NCBI GenBank assembly: GCA_009746045.1
Contig: RPFO01000065.1
Location: forward strand, 4,650,107 to 4,714,106
Reading direction: 5' to 3'
Length of the DNA: 64,000 nt
Source: Mesostigma viride
Taxonomy: Eukaryota; Streptophyta; Mesostigmatophyceae; Mesostigmatales; Mesostigmataceae
The notes beneath the pieces were generated by a model. It did not search any database and was not told the origin of the DNA. It worked only from the letters and a program-made list of their open reading frames with translations. Shown here piece by piece: positions 51,507 through 63,088 of the stretch. The first letter of the stretch is position 1. The number at the start of each line of letters is the position of its first letter. Position numbers and translations under genes: made by a program.

Positions 51507-52376
51507 GAGCTGACCAAGGGGTCAGGGGATAACCTGGGGTGACCTCTGATTCACTGGCCAGTAGACCTAGCCTGGTCCAAGGGCGTATATGTTGTTACCC
51601 AAAAGGAGGCAGGACCCTGGGCCCTACCAGGTCTGATCAACCCCAAGGGACCAAGCGGTCTGTGGCTGAGTGAGCACAAGCAAGGTTAGGCTGGTTTCAA
51701 GCTGGTCCAGCTCCAAAAGAAGAAAGGGTTGGAGTTAGCATTTTGGGCAACCAATATGCTAAGTGGATGCAGTTTGGAAAGACGTTTCCAACGCCGTGCT
51801 GACCGCCTGAAACAGACAAGGGACGAAAAAGATATCAAGTCCCGAAGTCCTAGCCGTCCGTGGCCGACTAGGGTGCAGTCCTCTGGTGTAGTGGACAGGA
51901 CACGTGGCAGGCCGTGCCTGCACAGGCTTAGCCTGTCTATCACGTGACTGTGGTCCACGTAGACCAGGAGGAGCAGCAGCCTGCAACTAGTAGGGTACCG
52001 GAGCTGGCACAGGGCTGCAAGGATACTAGGCCTTGCAGGCTTGTGACAGGTCCTGTACTTCCTAGGTTGCAGAGTCTAGGCAAATCCAGTTCGTCCTGGC
52101 TCTGCACTGATGCCAGTGGACGTTGAGGATTTGCTTGCACGCCTGCACGTGCCTCGTCACGCCGATGGGAACGAGGAACAACGCAAGGATATAGCTTGGT
52201 CATGGGGGATGACCAGCTATCTCGGAAAGCACGAACCGTGGGTGCCACCTTGGTCGTGGAAGTGCCCATTGTGGTCGTGGCCTGGTGAACAGATTTAAGG
52301 TTGCTGCCTTGCAACATTGGCTAAGACGCGCTGTGAAAGACCAAGAGCTCACATACGTTGGGAGCTCTTTCTAACT
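51507..52376 (+). repeat. 5' LTR of element C
   Basis: 870 bases from gagctgaccaaggggtcag to ctctttctaact. It is repeated at 59351-59434 plus 63089-63876. After it comes cgtattattgtctcc, matching cgtactattgcttcc after the A LTR; this is where a primer-binding site should be, but it does not match the initiator-tRNA site usual in plants. Confidence 0.8.
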
Positions 52377-52401
52377 CGTATTATTGTCTCCTTACTTCTT
52401 C

Positions 52402-53588
52402 ATGTCCAACGTGCCGAGGGAACAGGCCATTGAGCCTTCGCAAAGCCAGAGCTCGCAGCCGCAGCTTCGGGTAGGAGCCCCGGAGCGATCACGACCTTTT
52501 CATCCCTACGCTCATCCGAGCACCGCATCAACCTTCGTCCAGGCGGCGTACCTGGCAAGGGGGCTGGCGAAGAAAGGTTGGGTAGCAGTTTGCGGAACTG
52601 CAGCAGGGCCGGCGGCGAGCGACCCCATTGTGATGCAGATTGAGGCTTCGACAGCTCCCGGCGAATTGTCGCGAGAGGCCGTCGAAAAGTTTGTGTCAAT
52701 ACGGGACGAGCTGTCCTCGACCATTTACGGTCTGGAGGTGGCTCACCAGGGCGGGCACGTGACCGTGTCGCAGCTGGATTTGGCGCGGGAGGCACTGGGC
52801 CAGATCGTGGCCATTGGACTGGGAGCAGCGCGACTGTTCAACCATCAGGTGGCAACGTCTGTGCTGGGCGCGGGAGTTGAAGTCCCGGACGTGATCAGGC
52901 AAGCGCAGGCGCGCGAAGTCGACAACCCCTGGTCGACAGCAGAGGTGGTTTCACAAACGTGCGAACACCTCGTGAACATTCTTTTGCAGGAGTCACGGGG
53001 AACGCAGACCGGTGGGTGATAACCACACGACCATTTGGGATTTGGTCAACACTCGACACACCGCGGGCGGCGGAACCAGACGCACACGATCCAGTGGTCG
53101 AGGTCATCACGGGTCGGGAGGTAACGCCAGAAGACTTCCATTACCAATTCGTTGATCAGCCAGAGGGGATCATCGAACGTTCATCTCAGCAGATAGATCA
53201 AGGCGACGGTACCACAGAAGGGTACGCTGCACGACGTCGTGCTGAGCTGCACGTCCCGCAAGAGCCCGAACACGACTACGGTGGTCGTGGGGCTTGCAAC
53301 GACAAGCGGGGTGGTGGAACGCGGTGGGTGAGGAACATTGAGTGGGATCGCTCGAGTGGGAGCGAGCCCCGAATCCCAGTGGAGAAATCTGCAGACGGGC
53401 GACCCGTTAGCAGAGTGTTTGGACCCTACGCCGACGGAGAGGACGCCGCTGGCAGCGACGAAGAGCGGCCAGAGACGCCCATCGCAGCCACTGCTCAAGA
53501 GCGAGAGCTGGAGGCAGCGAACCAAGCAGGTGCTGAGTCAGTAGCTGGGACGGTGCCCACGGCATCCCCCAGCGACATCAGTGCTTGA
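52402..53588 (+). CDS. Element C ORF0, extra ORF between LTR and gag
   Basis: The ATG at 52402 (MSNVPREQAIEPSQSQSSQP) is 26 bases after the LTR. The product has TFVQAAYLARGLAKKGWVAV, DLAREALGQIVAIGLGAARL, NPWSTAEVVSQT and LLQESRG; near the G4 run 52997-53000 the frame changes to ADRWVITTRPFGIWSTLDTP, PEDFHYQFVDQPEGIIERSS and RWVRNIEWDRS, then an acidic, Ala-rich tail ending at 53588. About 395 residues in all. Element A has the same protein in the same place. The first half is helical; no family is recognised. It could be a second structural or regulatory protein; this is open. Confidence 0.6.
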
Positions 53589-53641
53589 GTCAGTTCTTCC
53601 TTTTTCCTTCGCCTTTATTGTTGTGTCCCCACCTGTATATA

Positions 53642-54997
53642 ATGCCTCGTGGCAAACCGGGCGACGGCGACAAGGGCGAGGAGGGGGCACCGGCTGGAGA
53701 GAGCCAGGAGCCTGGGAAGGGCAAGGAGGCGCTGGTGGGAGAGGCGATCCCAGCCAGCGACGGCGATGGGGGAAAGCGACCAGGGAGCAAGAGGCGACAC
53801 GAAGACTCGGTGGAGGAGGCGCGCAAGGCGCGGGCGCTGGGGGCATCTGATGCAATAACGGTGGCGAATGGGCAACCTGCCGTGGAGAAGCGTAAGAGGG
53901 ACCCCTCTGCTGACGGCAATGGTAAGAGGCCTCATGTGGATGTGCTCTCCCCTGTGCCTGCTGGACCAAGTGGTGCTGTTGTTGTGACACCCGCTGTGGT
54001 GGAGCCAGTGAAGGCGCTGCCAGGGTCGAGACCTCACATGAGTGCTGTCACTGTTATGAATGGACAAAAGCCTCTTAACCCACCACTAGCACAGGAAGCA
54101 TTGGACAAGTGGCTAGAGGACATGGAGCTTGTTGTGTTCTCCGTGGACCCCACTGTCAACCTAGTGCAAGTGTTTCACTCGTCCACGTGCAACAGGGACT
54201 CGTCAGAGCGTGTCAGGGAGAAGGCTAGGACTGCTGTCAAGGATAAGCTAACCTGGGCACAGTTCCTGGATGGGTTGAGGGAGGAGTTCTCTGACAAGGT
54301 TCTCAACCTCACCAACTACTACAAGCATCAGTATGACACCTTTGAGATAGTGGGCCCTGTGGCAGAGGAATGGGCTAGGCTCAACCGTATCAGGGACAAG
54401 GGGGCCAAGTATGGCTTCCTGGTCACAGATAGGGCCTTGGCAGACTATTTCCTGGACCGTATGGGTTTGAGTGTGGATGGGAGGAACGGTGCCCGCATGT
54501 TTCTTAACCAGACTGATGGCTCCTTGCGTGCTCTGGAGCTTGTAATCCTCAGCATAAGGAAGCCAGATCCTGCCTGCAAGGCTATCCAGTCCCATGGCAG
54601 CAATGCCACCTCCGCTGTGCAGGGCCAAGGTGATGTCCCCGGGTACCCAGCCCGTGATGGGGCAAGGCCCAACAAGCGTAAGCGCTTCAGGCGCCAGAGG
54701 CAGGGGGCTCAGGGTGGCAAGGGTGCAGGTCCCCAAGGAGGGGTTGGGGGCCAGCAAGCTGGTGGTCAGCAGGGTAAGGGTGGCCAAGGGCAAGGCAAGG
54801 GCCAAGCTCAAGGCAACCAGGGCAAGCAGGGTGGGCAGCCTCAGGGAGGCCAGGGGAAGCCTGGCAAGGGTGGGGCTGGGTCTGGGAAGAAGGGTGGAGC
54901 ATGTTTTGTGTGTGGCAAGGAAGGTCACTGGCGTCGTGAGTGTCCTGACAGGAAGGCCAAGCCTGCTGGGGCAGGAGGCCAGTCTGGGCAGCAGTGA
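53642..54997 (+). CDS. gag: Element C gag
   Basis: From the ATG at 53642 (MPRGKPGDGDKGEEG), 451 residues, intact. A charged, disordered N-terminus is followed by a gag-type region (PLNPPLAQEALDKWLEDMEL, KDKLTWAQFLDGLREEFSDK, LADYFLDRMGLSVDGRNGAR), a Gly/Gln-rich linker and a zinc knuckle CFVCGKEGHWRRECPDR. It forms the particle and binds RNA by analogy with copia Gag. The stop is CAG-TGA-CTA-G, and pol continues in the same frame with no further stop. Confidence 0.8.
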   Translation: MPRGKPGDGDKGEEGAPAGESQEPGKGKEALVGEAIPASDGDGGKRPGSKRRHEDSVEEARKARALGASDAITVANGQPAVEKRKRDPSADGNGKRPHVDVLSPVPAGPSGAVVVTPAVVEPVKALPGSRPHMSAVTVMNGQKPLNPPLAQEALDKWLEDMELVVFSVDPTVNLVQVFHSSTCNRDSSERVREKARTAVKDKLTWAQFLDGLREEFSDKVLNLTNYYKHQYDTFEIVGPVAEEWARLNRIRDKGAKYGFLVTDRALADYFLDRMGLSVDGRNGARMFLNQTDGSLRALELVILSIRKPDPACKAIQSHGSNATSAVQGQGDVPGYPARDGARPNKRKRFRRQRQGAQGGKGAGPQGGVGGQQAGGQQGKGGQGQGKGQAQGNQGKQGGQPQGGQGKPGKGGAGSGKKGGACFVCGKEGHWRRECPDRKAKPAGAGGQSGQQ

Positions 54998-57900
54998 CTA
55001 GCTACATCATCCCCTGTAAATAGTCAATCACCCCTTGGGGAAGGTGTGCTGGATGTACATAAGGACGGGGGTGTGCCCCTTGTGCAGCACCAAGGGTGTA
55101 AAGATGTTGTTCTTCCACTGGATTGCAATAACAATGCTGCAGCTGAATTCCCTATGCCTCATGCAGGTGGTGGGTCTCCAGCAGGTGCTGGCCTGGAGGG
55201 CCAAGGGACCTTGCTGGAAGGGCCTGGAGCGGTCCAGGGTGCAGGACCTGACTTGGGGCGTCAGGACGGCCTGCAGGGAAGCCCTGGAACCTCAGGAGTG
55301 GATCATGTGTCCCCACACACGGTTCAGACGTCTCGCCAGGTCAGTACTGAGAGAGTGCTGAGCTATGCTGAGGCTGGCCATAGGTTGCATCACATGTTTG
55401 GGCATTCTGGGCAGGCAGCAATGTTTGCTTGGAAGCTAGGTAGGGAGCCTTTGTGGGAGGCTTGCCAGGCTGCTGCTGAGAACTGTGGTTGCCAGGAGAA
55501 TGCTGTTCACCCACCTCAGTCCCATGCTAGGGAGCCTGCTAGGGAGCGTGGCGACATCCAGATGGATATCCAGCATATCAGGGGCTTGTATATATTGGTG
55601 GGGGTGGACAGGTTCAGCAGATACAGGCTGATAGACGTTCTGCCTGGTATGCAGGAGCACCACTTGTTGTTGGGTATGAAGGCCCTGATCCCAGGCTTTG
55701 GGGTGTGCAAGAGTGTGCAGGCAGACTTGCAGTTTGACTGTTTGCTCAAGCATCAGGACCAGCTGCCTTGTAAGCTGGTAGTAGTCCCCAGGGAGAGTCA
55801 TGGGCAGCAAGGGGCTGTAGAGAGATCCATACGTGAAGTGAAGACAGTGGTGCTAGCAGCAGAGTCAGTGCCACTTGTGGCATCTGCCTTAGAGAGGGCA
55901 GCCTGGTGTAAGGGGATAGAAGAGCAGCTGAACCACAGGGTTAACTATTACTTTGATGGTGTGGCTGTCTCTCCCCTGGCCCTGCAGTATAGCTTGTTGC
56001 CTGAGAACGTGGTGCAGGCCAGTCTTAGGAAGGCAGATAGGTTATTTGCCCAGCTGAGACGTAAGGACAAGAACTGGAATGTGCTGAGGCCTCAGGTGGG
56101 GCTGAAGGTCAGGATGTGGAAGGAACCATCTATTCCAGGCAAGCGGGGGAAGTGGCAGGATGGGGTTGTCACTCGTGTGGAGGAAGCTAACAGATCTTGC
56201 CTGGTGGCTTTGGAAAAGGATCCAAGGCACGTGTACAGGTTGTCCTGGGCTCATGTCAAGGAAGAAGGCCACATGCAATCTGGCCTGCAGACGGGCCAGG
56301 CCCTCCCAGCTGGGTTGAGGAGCCAGGCCAGAGCCAGGCAGCAGCAGCTAACAATCCTCTGGTGGTGGATGATGGTCTGTCCCTGCTGGAAGATGACGAG
56401 CAGGAGGCTGCTGAAGCAACTGTCACAAGGCCAGAGGGGACGGGGCAGCCACCTAAGGCCCGGGGGCCTCTCATGGCGGACGTCATCCGAGCACTCATGC
56501 GCAGCAAACATGATCCCAAGGTATCCAAGCTCACGGGGTGGGGGTCGTGCTGGGCAGCTACAATGGAGGTAGATACCAACTCACAGGTGTCTGTCATCAG
56601 GGAAGAGGATGCTGTAGGCTTACAGATGTCCCATCCCAGTTGCCTTGCTGTGTCTGATTTCTCAGGAAAGGTGTCCATGAAGATCCTTGGGGAAGTGAGT
56701 GTGCCTATCTTAGGGGTGCCCACCACGTTCTGTGTGGTAGAGGGCTATCAGGGGCCTGCCATTCTGGGTCAGAACTTCTTGTGCATGCCAGGGGTTACTT
56801 TGACCTCTGATGAGTTGGCACTAGAAGGCAGGGGCAGCCTCCCCCTTGAAAGATATCACTATTCCCAGGGTCTTGCAGTGGCGGTCAAGGCTGTTAGGAG
56901 TCAGCCAGCTGAGGGTCCTCAAGGTCAGGAGCCCATAGCTGAGGACCTGTTGATAATCCCAACCACCTTTGATCCACGGCAGTTAGGGGTAAACAGGTAC
57001 CAGATAGCTGCTCACAGTCCTATTCCCTGGCGCCAGCTAGTCGAGATGATGCAAAGCCCCAAGATGGCTAAGGCATGGACTCTTGGCTTTGTTGCTTCTG
57101 GGCATGAGTGGATAGTTTCCAACTGTGCAGAACCTGTGGATGAGCTGCCAGAAGTTCACCAGCTGCTCAGATTGATGTTTGTCCTCAAGCTCAAGGAGGT
57201 AGATGGTGTCCAGGTGCCACATGTCAGACCAGTTGTAACCGAGTATCATGGCACTGGCCAGTTGTTAGATGAGGAGCTCTATACTCCAGGGATGCTGCAT
57301 GACACGTGGAGGATTCTGCTGTGTATATTTCTGTCTTTTCTGGTTAAGGGTGTGCCCTATAGCTCTGTGCTGATTGATTTCAAGAGGGCTTTTCTCAAGG
57401 GTGACCAAGATCAGGCTAGGCAGACTTGGAGAGATATCCCTCCTTTCTTTGTGACTGTACCTGCTGTATGGAGAGCAGAGATAAAGGCCAGGTACCTGAG
57501 AATTCTGAAAGGGTTGGAAGGTCTCAGGTCCAGTCCCATTATCTGGAGAAAGAGCCTAGAGAAATTCTTGAAGAATACTTGTGGGTTTTCTGTGTCTCCA
57601 GTGGATCCCTGTTTGTTCCAAGGGTCCCACAATGGCCTTCCTGTCTTTGCCTCACTGCATGGTGATGACCTGCATCTCATAGGTCCACCAGACTGGGTTG
57701 AGGCTGTCTTGGCTAAGATCCAGAAGCGGTTTGAGCTGGGTAAGATACAGCACATGGTGGAGAATGAGCCTATGGTCTTCTGTGGCATGCAGGCTACGTT
57801 GTTCCAAGCCAAGGGCTCGTGGTTCATCAGGATGGAGGGTGGTAAGGACTACCCACAGCAGATTGTAGATGCATTGCAGGAGCCCATCACGCAGGCTAGG

Positions 57901-58566
57901 TGTGCTACCATCAGGGGCATGCTGGCATGGCTTGCAAGTATATGTGCCCCTGACTTGCTGGTTTTGAGTCGACTTACTGATTCCCAGCTGGTTGAGGTGG
58001 GTGCTGAGAGTGTGGTGCAGGCTGTCATGATGTCTCCCCCTCTTATACTGGGTCCTGTGGATTTGTACAAGCCCCTTGACATGGTTCTCTATGTGGACAG
58101 TTCTATGGATAATAGGAAGGTCACAGAGGTCAGGGGCAGGGCAGCAGCATTAGTTACCCTGGAGCAAGATCACACCTCACTTGTTACCTGGTACAGTCGG
58201 TTGCAGAACAGGGTTACACCCAGCAGTGATATTGCTGAGTGCAGGGCAATCTGTGAAGGGCTGCATACTGCTCTTTACTTGAGGGAGCTCTTCTACCAGC
58301 TATGTCAAGTGGCTTCCTGTAGGTTGCAGCTGCACACACTGGTGAGGACTGATAGCATGGGCATGGTGCAATTTGTGCACAGGCAGCTGGCCAGGAGCAG
58401 GGACCTTGACTACTTGTTGCTCAAGGAGATGTCCTACCTAGCTCACATTGAACATGTGCCTGGTGTGGACAACCCTGCAGATGCCCTCACCAAGCTGGAG
58501 GAGAAGGCGGAGAGGCAGTACCCCCTGCTCCGTGGGCTCATGGACCCCTTACACGGGCGGCCATAG
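54998..58566 (+). CDS. pol: Element C pol: integrase - protease - RT - RNase H
   Basis: No ATG opens it; the frame is continuous with gag after TGA. Integrase: HHMFGHSGQAAMFAWKLG, DIQMDIQHIRG, VQADLQFD, GQQGAVERSIREVK. One missing base near 56264 (gaagaagg) shifts the frame before the protease: MEVDTNSQVSVI and AILGQNFLC. RT has LIDFKRAFLKGD and ASLHGDDLHLI; RNase H has YVDSSMDNRKVTEV, SSDIAECRAICEGL, TDSMGMVQFVHR and GVDNPADALTK. Otherwise intact. Protease lies after integrase, as in A and B. Asn follows D-T where retropepsins have Gly. Confidence 0.8.
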
Positions 58567-59350
58567 AGACCAGGCCTTGCTTCAGCTTGGGTGTCCCCAG
58601 TGGGCTGCTTGACCAAAGTACCAAGTGGTGACTGGTGCTTACTGGTTGACAGCCGGTCCTTCAGGGTTAGGTACACCCTCCTGGACAGGAGTTGGTGTGG
58701 AATGTCACTCCTACCAGCTGAGAATCATGCCTGGCCCTCCCCATGGGGTTCAGAAGAGTCGCCAGGACTTAAGTCGACGCCTTTGGCCTCAAACAGTTAG
58801 GCCATGCAAGGGCAACCCGAATGTTGGTTCTTACAGGTTGCTGTATATATGTTTTCTAGTGCTTGTTTCCAACCTGTTGCTAATAAAGAACCTGGTTGTG
58901 TGACCATGTGGAACATGGTTGCCAGGGAGCCACATTCTGGGTTATATAATGCTTGAATAAAACATAACCATGTCATGTCATTCTCATGTTGTTCCATGGT
59001 TGTAATGTTTCTCTTGTGTAAAGTTCCAGGTCACCTATAAACCTGGAGGTTGGGGTGGGGTTCAATTCCCCAGCAAGCCACAGCCTGGCATGAGTGATTC
59101 CTGGGCTTAACACCCAGTGAAGACATGGGCTCCCCAATAAGGCAGTATTTGTAAAGGTGCTACCTGAGTCTCTTTGAGCATAAAAGGGAAAGGCTGGCCA
59201 AGGCGGGCGCCATAAGAACGGGCGCCTGTGATAACTGTGAAAGATCAGGAACTCACAATAATACGTTCTTGGCATCCTTTAATCCCAGCCATTGGACTAG
59301 GTAATGTGCCTTGACTTTCATCTAACACCAAGTTCCCAAGGAAAGGTTGG
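58567..59350 (+). other. 3' untranslated region of element C
   Basis: Noncoding. It holds ggggttcaattcccc (59060-59074), like a tRNA T arm, with flanking conserved sequence (cagcctggcatg, gacatgggctcccca), and the palindromic pair cgggcgccataagaacgggc gcc (59203-59226) followed by tgtgataact. All are shared with A and in part with B. A polypurine run precedes the LTR. Confidence 0.55.
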
Positions 59351-59434
59351 GAGCTGACCAAGGGGTCAGGGGATAACCTGGGGTGACCTCTGATTCACTG
59401 GCCAGTACACCTAGCCTGGTCCAAGGGCGTATAT

Positions 59435-62400
59435 CACAACGGTACGAGCCGCGCCAAAATCTGCCCTCGTAAGCGGTACCCGAAAAGTGGCGCCAAATGC
59501 GATTTTTGGTGTGCGCGTGCACGAAAGTGACCGAATTCCGGGCGACAGGCATGGCGGTCTGGCAGGCGATGCTGAGCGTCTATACAGGCACTATCAAGGC
59601 TGAAATTTTACGATTATCCTCCTTAGGTGTTATTCGATCCACCACTGTTTTTTTTTCGCCATAAAATTTGCGGAATCGAACAGCATGTTGCGTCATTCAT
59701 AGGTGGGTGCCTGAATGGTCGCAGATTTTCTCTCGACCCCACCTGACCGCAGCAAAAAAATTTCCCGATGAAGTGCGCCCTAAGATCGGGGTTTCCATCA
59801 TAAACGATGCATTTTTTAATTCTAAAGACTTTGACCGAACGACTTTCTTCATTACCGCTGCAATTTTTTTTTCCTGAGCTACCGCATATTTCCGACCAAT
59901 TTCAAGGCTGCGTCAGGCTTGGCAGACCCATACTTCGTATATATCTGCGTTTGCCCCGAACGTCATGTTTAATGCAGGCTTTGTGGACTCTAAAGACGCC
60001 CACGATGTTGGGGCTTTTATCAGCCTCTGGACATGCACAAACTGCGGTCAGCAGGTGAATGCCGGAACGAGTTTCTGCGGCGGGGTGTGCGAAACAGACA
60101 TCAAGCGCACGGCAGACATGGATACCTCCGAGCGGTATGTTCCCTTATTCAAATCTACGGGCCAATTCACTCCTTGTTGAATCCCTGACCTTGTCACGGA
60201 TGAATATGTTACCAGTTCCCCATCTCCGGAGTTTCTCTTTTGGTCATCTTCTTATCTTACGGGAGGTGCGTCATGAATCGTATAGCGAGCTACGGTTTCA
60301 TGGCGAGCCTTTTCTTCACATCAGCGACGTACAGGTTACCTTAGAGGCTAGGGATGTCAAGGAATTCTTCACACGGATATTAGGGAGGGTGCATGACGGA
60401 TTGCTGGCAAGATATTACGGGCTGGCTGGCAGCCTTGCAGCGCTATTGCCGCCGATGGCAATGATTTGCAGGCAGGGCTATGGATCACAAAGCTGTTGCT
60501 TTGCTCTAGTTGTTCATGCTGCAATTTATTGGCATTGTGCTCACGGCAAGTAATGTTGCATGACATGGTTGACCACGAAGATTGATGGAAAACCTAGAAG
60601 CAATTGGTGGCTTTCTTGGATGCTCGATGGCTTCACATGCTTGTGAGTCCATAAAACCCACTGTATACGTGCCCACCGTCTCTAAGCTGAAAGCATCTGC
60701 CTTAAACAAGCATCTTAAGACATGCATGCACATGAGAACTGTCATGGTTTGTGGAGAGGGTGGCATATTGCGTGAGAGCGGAGAGAGGACAGTGGCCGGG
60801 CTAGGCCAGCTACCTGTGCTGCCACAGGACCGGGCGGCAAACACCGATGCACAAGCTGCCTTACACACCAGCACCCAAGCTGCCTTCATACCCCTGAATG
60901 ATGAGCAGAGGGTGCATCCTGGACGGCCTCATCCATGCAGTTCATGCAGTTCAGGCTGTGCGTGCTGGCCAAGGGCACGGGTAAATGAGCCAATGGCGGG
61001 CTATTATTACGCACGCTGCAACCAGCGCCAATGAAGCAACCCAAGCCTGCCCTCCTGACAGGTATGTGTGTTTTGTTTTCTCATGTCGTGTGCACAACCA
61101 GCAATCCTTTATTTCCCTATGATGCATGTTTGCGGAATTCTGGCAACCTGGCACATGGCCAAACTCCTCAATGTCAGGGCTGGGCGGGGTTGTTTGTCAA
61201 GCGGATAGACACACGCACATGCTCAACACCTCTTGCTCCAATGCCACTGCCACTCACCCAGAAACTCAGGCACAACCACGCACGATCGCTAAGCTGCTAG
61301 CCAGAATCGCAGTCCTCACCAAAGTGAGGGATGGGGCACCAGCTAGTTTGACAGTCTGGCTGAGGACGTGCAGGAGTTGAATGACATATCTGAAGCAAGT
61401 AGTCACGGATGGCTTGGAGAAACATGGTGAAGCATGCATGGGCATGCATCTCATGTTGACAAGGGCCAGAGCAAGAGCATGAGCACGATGCATGTGCCTA
61501 TGTAGAGGCCATTGGGCTTGCACTATCTGTTGAAGACAACTGCGGTATGGTGGCCAAGCGGCTCACCGGGGATGTGCAGTGGCTTCTTCATGCTAGGTAT
61601 GATGGCGGCCAAGTGCAGTCCTTTGGTGGCACATTTCAAGCCGGCAACCTCGAGGTAGCAACTGAGCAGTGTATGAGCTGTCTGGCTATGCACCACAGCG
61701 CTGGCTGAGTGAGGAGATCTAGTCCAACTTGGAAGCTGCGTTGCCAGCAACGTGGGCCCCTATAACAGAGACAGGGACATGGGGACATCCATGGTGATGC
61801 AGAGGACCATGTGTGGTAACCTTGGTCAGGCGGGCCGGTTGCCAAGGGATGTGCTGCTACCGAATCAAGGCGCACAAATTAACACATCGCAACCATGCCG
61901 ACAGCCGAGATGCCTGGCATGATTAGATTATTACATTGCCAAGCTGAGTTTGCGACTACCGTGCATGCTGTGGGTTTGAACTGATCATGCTAGCCAACGT
62001 GACAGCTGGCAGTTCTTATGTCTAACAAGCCCCTTCTTGAAAATTGCCTTAGTATGGCCGTATGCACATATATACAACCATGTCTAGCCACTGTTCATGT
62101 TCATATATCTTTGTCTATGTGTCACAAAAGTTGTGTTATATTATCTGTGCAAGGTCTGAACAGTTAGCATCACAGTTGGTGGGAGTTGGCCATACCGTTA
62201 CTAAAGAACTTTGCATCCAAGGTTGAGTGATTAGCTGGAAACTGGCAGGTGTTGCATGGACCAGTGAACCCAATGACACTTGATGGACCTGAAGTTTTGT
62301 GCAATGTCTGAAATGACATGATGATTAACATGCGCGCTTGTTTTCAGCCTCAACTGAGCACATCTTGCATGGGAAACTGCAAGAAATGTGGTGGAAATGC

Positions 62401-63088
62401 AAAAAACGCACATTTTTGCTCACATTTGCTAGCGAGCTGTCAATGAATGAAGTACAACAGACCTGGATTTTTGTGCAATGTCTACAATGATGATATTTAA
62501 TATGCTTGCAAGTTTCCAGCCCCAACTGAGCACATCTTGTATGAAAACTGTCATGAAATGTGTGAAAAAAACGCGAAAAACGCGCATTTTTGCTAGCATT
62601 TGGTGGCATTTGTTACCAAATACAGTACGATGGACCTGATTTTTTGTGCCATGTCTACATTTATGATGTGTAACGTGATTGCAAATTTCCAGCCTCGACT
62701 GAACACATCTTCCATGGAAACTGCTATGAGATGTGGTGAAACGGTGCGTTTTTGCTAGCATTTGGTGGCAGTTTGTCACCAAATGAGGTCAGATGACCAT
62801 GGGACCTGGTGCACAGTTGGTAGACATGAGCATAAGCCTACATGCAAACAGCCAGGTCAGGAGCTCTTTATTTGCATATCAAATTGTATTTGTTTGTATT
62901 AAAATCTGGAAAGTTGCTAAAAATAGACATGCCAAAAATAGACCAACTGATGTCGGAAAATTCTGGAAAGTCAAATTCCTTTTACTGGTGTCATGGACAT
63001 GCTGCCTACCAATATCTAGCATGTTTGGACTCAATTTGCTCCTTGTAGGGCTTATAAGGGCATTTTTTGGCACTTTCATACCGTTGTG
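59435..63088. mobile_element. 3.65-kb terminal-inverted-repeat element in the 3' LTR of C
   Basis: The LTR text gggcgtatat|gttgttaccc is split here. The insert begins cacaacggtacgagccgc and ends in the inverse of cacaacggtatgaaagtgcc; the similarity continues imperfectly for about 40 bases (gccaaaa..tgccct). The flanking at on both sides is a possible 2-bp target duplication. Inside are only short frames, for example one with WTCTNCGQQVNAGTSFCGG (59965-60180), and none I recognise as a transposase. It is probably non-autonomous. Superfamily not assigned. Confidence 0.6.
62277..62795. repeat. Three 175-bp tandem repeats inside the TIR element
   Basis: Units start near 62277, 62452 and 62626 with gacctg(g)a..tttttgtgc(a/c)atgtct and share tttccagcc-c-actgagcacatctt and tttttgctagcatttggtgg. 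They are diverged from one another. Subterminal tandem repeats near the right end are common in some plant DNA transposons. Confidence 0.55.

Noticed and set aside
54998-55046. Minus-one or plus-one frameshift between gag and pol
   Set aside because: Gag and pol are in the same frame in all three elements, with only the UGA between them.
59435-63088. Helitron
   Set aside because: The insertion can be read as between A and T and it starts TC, but the 3' end lacks CTRR and inverted repeats are present.
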